Of a stretch of DNA of 17,740 nucleotides, positions 15,252 to 17,740 are shown piece by piece. The notes under the pieces were generated by a model. It searched no databases. It saw only the letters and a program-made list of their open reading frames with translations, and had not been told where the DNA came from. Every line of letters begins with the position of its first letter. The first letter of the stretch is position 1. This stretch comes from Bacteroidetes bacterium ADurb.Bin302 (GTDB taxonomy: Bacteria > Bacteroidota > Bacteroidia > Bacteroidales > Paludibacteraceae), in assembly GCA_002069025.1 (NCBI GenBank), contig MWBK01000159.1:1-17740 (forward strand). Direction: 5' to 3'. Both the position numbers and the translations under genes were made by a program.

Positions 15252-16052
15252 ATGGGGTTTTTTGGGGGATTAATAGGAATTTCGTTGGGTTGGACACTAG
15301 GAGGTCCGATAGGAGCACTAATTGGTTTTATTGTTGGCACGACGATAACATCAGGAGTTAAATTAATATCAAATAAATCTACCGGTGGACAAGCTTATTC
15401 TGGAGCAAATACAACTACACAAGGAGACTTTATTGTATCCTTAATGGTTTTGGTTGCCACAGTGATGAAGGCAGATAATCGTGTAACCAAAGCCGAATTA
15501 GATGAGGTAAAGCACTTTTTGTCGAGACATTTTAATGAGCAAGATAGTTTAGAAGCACTGCAATTATTGAAAAATATTCTAAAACAAGAATATGATTATG
15601 AGCCGGTTTGTTCACAAATAGGCAGTCGTATGAATTATTCAGGCAAATTGGAGTTAATCCATTGGCTCTTTAAGGTTTCTTGTGCTGATGGAACATTAAA
15701 CAATTCAGAATTATCTCTCATAACTAGAATGGCACAATTGATGAGCATTTCATCGGGAGATTTTATTTCTATCAAAGCTATATATTTAGCATACTCAAAT
15801 GGCTCATACAATTCGCAGTCGAAGGCCAGCAAGCAAAATAAAATGACAGCTACGACAGCTTGCCAAATTCTAGAAGTAAATATTAATGCATCTGAACAAG
15901 AAATTAAAAAAGCTTATCGAAGAATGGCAATGAAGTATCATCCGGACAAAGTAAATACATTAGGAGAGCAAGTGCGTAAATCTGCAACCGAAAAATTTAA
16001 AGCGGTTAATGAGGCCTATGAAACTCTTAAAGTCCTCAAAGGATTTAAGTAG
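15252..16052 (+). CDS. DjlA-like membrane-anchored J-domain co-chaperone with TerB-like domain
   Basis: A 266-residue protein with the domain order of E. coli DjlA. Residues about 1-36 are a glycine-rich hydrophobic anchor ([20 protein letters not shown]). Residues about 57-165 are a helical TerB-like domain with paired acidic motifs [15 protein letters not shown] (72-86) and [11 protein letters not shown] (144-154). Residues about 199-266 are a C-terminal J domain with the HPD triad at 230-232 ([10 protein letters not shown]). The J domain should stimulate DnaK's ATPase near the membrane; the client is unknown. It is divergent from argR with a 273-bp shared region and is followed after 30 bp by RNase R, so the two are probably co-transcribed. 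The length is close to DjlA (about 270). I leave the symbol blank because orthology is not proven. Confidence 0.88.
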   Translation: MGFFGGLIGISLGWTLGGPIGALIGFIVGTTITSGVKLISNKSTGGQAYSGANTTTQGDFIVSLMVLVATVMKADNRVTKAELDEVKHFLSRHFNEQDSLEALQLLKNILKQEYDYEPVCSQIGSRMNYSGKLELIHWLFKVSCADGTLNNSELSLITRMAQLMSISSGDFISIKAIYLAYSNGSYNSQSKASKQNKMTATTACQILEVNINASEQEIKKAYRRMAMKYHPDKVNTLGEQVRKSATEKFKAVNEAYETLKVLKGFK

Positions 16053-16082
16053 TGTCTTTACACAGTTTATAAAATATAATAT

Positions 16083-17740
16083 ATGAACAAAAAAGAATTA
16101 CAAACAGCTTTAATAGAGAAGCTACCTTCTCTTGGAAATAAGGCGTTTAATTACAAGCAGATAGCATCTGCCGCAGGGATTACAAAAGCAGCCGATAAAT
16201 CTAATATTCCGATGGTTTTGGCAGAAATGGTGCTTGATGGTTTAATAAAAGAAGTAGATCGCGGAAAGTTTAAGGCAGTGCTTCATAGTAACTTTTTGGT
16301 CGGAATCATCGACAGAAATAGCAATGGAAAAACCCATTTGGTTCCGGAAGATGGCGGAGAGCAAATATTTATCGCAGATAGAAATGTTAATCATGCAATG
16401 AAAGGCGACAAGGTTCGTATATTATTGTATGCGCGAAGAAGAAATCGTCAAATTGAAGGCGAGGTTGTAGAGATTCTTAAACGAGCTAGAGAAACATTTG
16501 TAGGTGTACTTAGTATTTGTAATAATGTAGCCTTTGTTGTAGTAGATAACAGAATTTTGTCAAACGATATTTACGTGCCATTGGATTCTTTGAATGGAGG
16601 TAAAGATGGTCAAAAGGTTATTGTAAAAATGATTGAATGGCCTGAAAAAGCTAAAAATCCGATAGGTAAGATTATCGACGTGTTAGGCAATGCAGGCGAA
16701 AACAATACAGAGATGCATGCGATTTTGGCAGAGTATGGTTTGCCCTATTCTTATCCGGAAGAAGTAGCTCGAGAAGCCGAAAAAATAGACATTTCAATTA
16801 GTGACGCAGAAATAGCTAAGCGTATTGATTGCAGAAATATTACAACATTTACTATAGATCCGAAAGATGCAAAAGACTTTGATGATGCCATTTCGTATCG
16901 CAAATTGGCTAATGGCAATTTTGAGGTTGGCGTGCATATAGCAGATGTAACATACTACGTTAGCCACAATGATATAATAGATAAAGAAGCATACGATAGA
17001 GCAACATCTGTTTATTTGGTAGATAGAACCGTCCCGATGCTTCCCGAAAAACTATGTAATTTGGTTTGTTCATTGCGTCCTAACGAAGACAAATTAACCT
17101 ATTCGGTTATTTTTGAGATGAATGATAAAGCCGAAGTTTTACATTCTAAAATATCCAGAGCAATTATTCGTTCCGATAGAAGATTTACATACGAAGATGC
17201 TCAAAAAGTAATAGAAACAGGAGAAGGTGATTTAAGCGAAGCGATATTAGCTCTTGATAAATTAGCTAAACAATTACGTGAACAACGTTTTAAAGAAGGA
17301 GCTATAGCATTTGAACGTTACGAGGTAAAATTTGAGATAGACGCCGCCGGTAAACCATTAGATGTTTATTTTAAAGAATCGAAGGATGCAAATAAATTGA
17401 TAGAGGAATTTATGTTATTGGCTAATAAAACAGTAGCAGAGCATATCGGGAAAGTTAAAAAAGGAACAAATCCAAAAACCTTTGTATATAGAATCCATGA
17501 TGAACCTAATCAAGAAAAATTAGCTAATTTATCCCTTTTCATCAAGAAATTTGGATATAAATTTAAATCTACCGGGAAACGTCAAGAAGTGTCTTCCTCA
17601 ATAAACAAATTGCTTGATAGCGTAGAAGGTAAGAAAGAGCAGAATTTGATAGAGACAGTAACTATTCGTTCTATGGCCAAAGCAATATATTCTACAGAAA
17701 ATATAGGACATTACGGATTGGCTTTCGACTATTATACACA
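16083..17740 (+). CDS. rnr: Ribonuclease R, 5' part, running off the window
   Basis: The frame stays open from the ATG at 16083 to the window end, giving 552 of an expected 700 or more residues. RNase R is a processive 3'-5' exoribonuclease that degrades structured RNA. Residues about 1-65 are a helix-turn-helix-like N-terminal domain, followed by cold-shock/OB domains to about 230 and the RNB catalytic domain. The RNB acid cluster is intact: DPKDAKDFDDA begins at residue 259, with Asp 259, 265, 267 and 268 spaced like the four magnesium-binding aspartates of E. coli RNase R. Further family segments are VGVHIADVTYYV, MLPEKLCNLVCSL and, at the edge, NIGHYGLAFDYYTH. The C-terminal S1 domain would lie beyond the window. 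It follows the djlA-like gene by 30 bp with no promoter of its own that I can see. Confidence 0.93.
   Translation, partial: MNKKELQTALIEKLPSLGNKAFNYKQIASAAGITKAADKSNIPMVLAEMVLDGLIKEVDRGKFKAVLHSNFLVGIIDRNSNGKTHLVPEDGGEQIFIADRNVNHAMKGDKVRILLYARRRNRQIEGEVVEILKRARETFVGVLSICNNVAFVVVDNRILSNDIYVPLDSLNGGKDGQKVIVKMIEWPEKAKNPIGKIIDVLGNAGENNTEMHAILAEYGLPYSYPEEVAREAEKIDISISDAEIAKRIDCRNITTFTIDPKDAKDFDDAISYRKLANGNFEVGVHIADVTYYVSHNDIIDKEAYDRATSVYLVDRTVPMLPEKLCNLVCSLRPNEDKLTYSVIFEMNDKAEVLHSKISRAIIRSDRRFTYEDAQKVIETGEGDLSEAILALDKLAKQLREQRFKEGAIAFERYEVKFEIDAAGKPLDVYFKESKDANKLIEEFMLLANKTVAEHIGKVKKGTNPKTFVYRIHDEPNQEKLANLSLFIKKFGYKFKSTGKRQEVSSSINKLLDSVEGKKEQNLIETVTIRSMAKAIYSTENIGHYGLAFDYYT

Noticed and set aside
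1..17740. CRISPR array, tRNA, rRNA, transposase or phage genes
   Set aside because: No regularly spaced repeats, tRNA-like folds or related protein motifs were seen on either strand.

Overview
The window looks like chromosomal DNA from a Bacteroidales-type bacterium. It is AT-rich. Its gene content is Bacteroides-like: an arginine/proline cluster with a GNAT gene between argR and argG. Several genes are preceded by TAnnTTTG boxes, the -7 element of the Bacteroidetes sigma factor. Assignments rest on motifs read by eye; no database search was possible.

Layout. (1) 1-143: an intergenic tail with a compound palindrome that looks like an interspersed repeat. (2) 144-3574, minus strand: proA and a Kef/CPA2-type antiporter, 11 bp apart, with a candidate promoter before proA. 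(3) 3707-6260, minus strand: a small unit with its own promoter and terminator. It holds an astacin-type (M12A) metalloprotease lipoprotein and two tandem paralogous small lipoproteins; the second paralog is frameshifted. (4) 6307-15033, minus strand: a tightly packed run argR - GNAT acyltransferase - argG - argC - argD - proC - XRE/cupin regulator - acyl-CoA synthetase - proB, ending at a hairpin after proB. Two ARG-box-like operators sit on the argR promoter. (5) 15198-17740, plus strand: a divergent promoter with a leader palindrome, a DjlA-like membrane J-protein, and the 5' part of RNase R, which runs off the window.

Function. The large operon draws two products from glutamate. ProB, ProA and ProC make proline. 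ArgC, ArgD and ArgG are steps toward arginine, with the GNAT protein as the best local candidate for the first acylation of glutamate. argB, the ornithine transcarbamylase gene and argH are not in the window. ArgR probably represses its own operon. The XRE/cupin regulator and acyl-CoA synthetase form a pair inside the operon with an unknown substrate.

The least explained part is the protease/lipoprotein unit that separates proB from proA. I saw no CRISPR array, tRNA, rRNA, transposase or phage gene.
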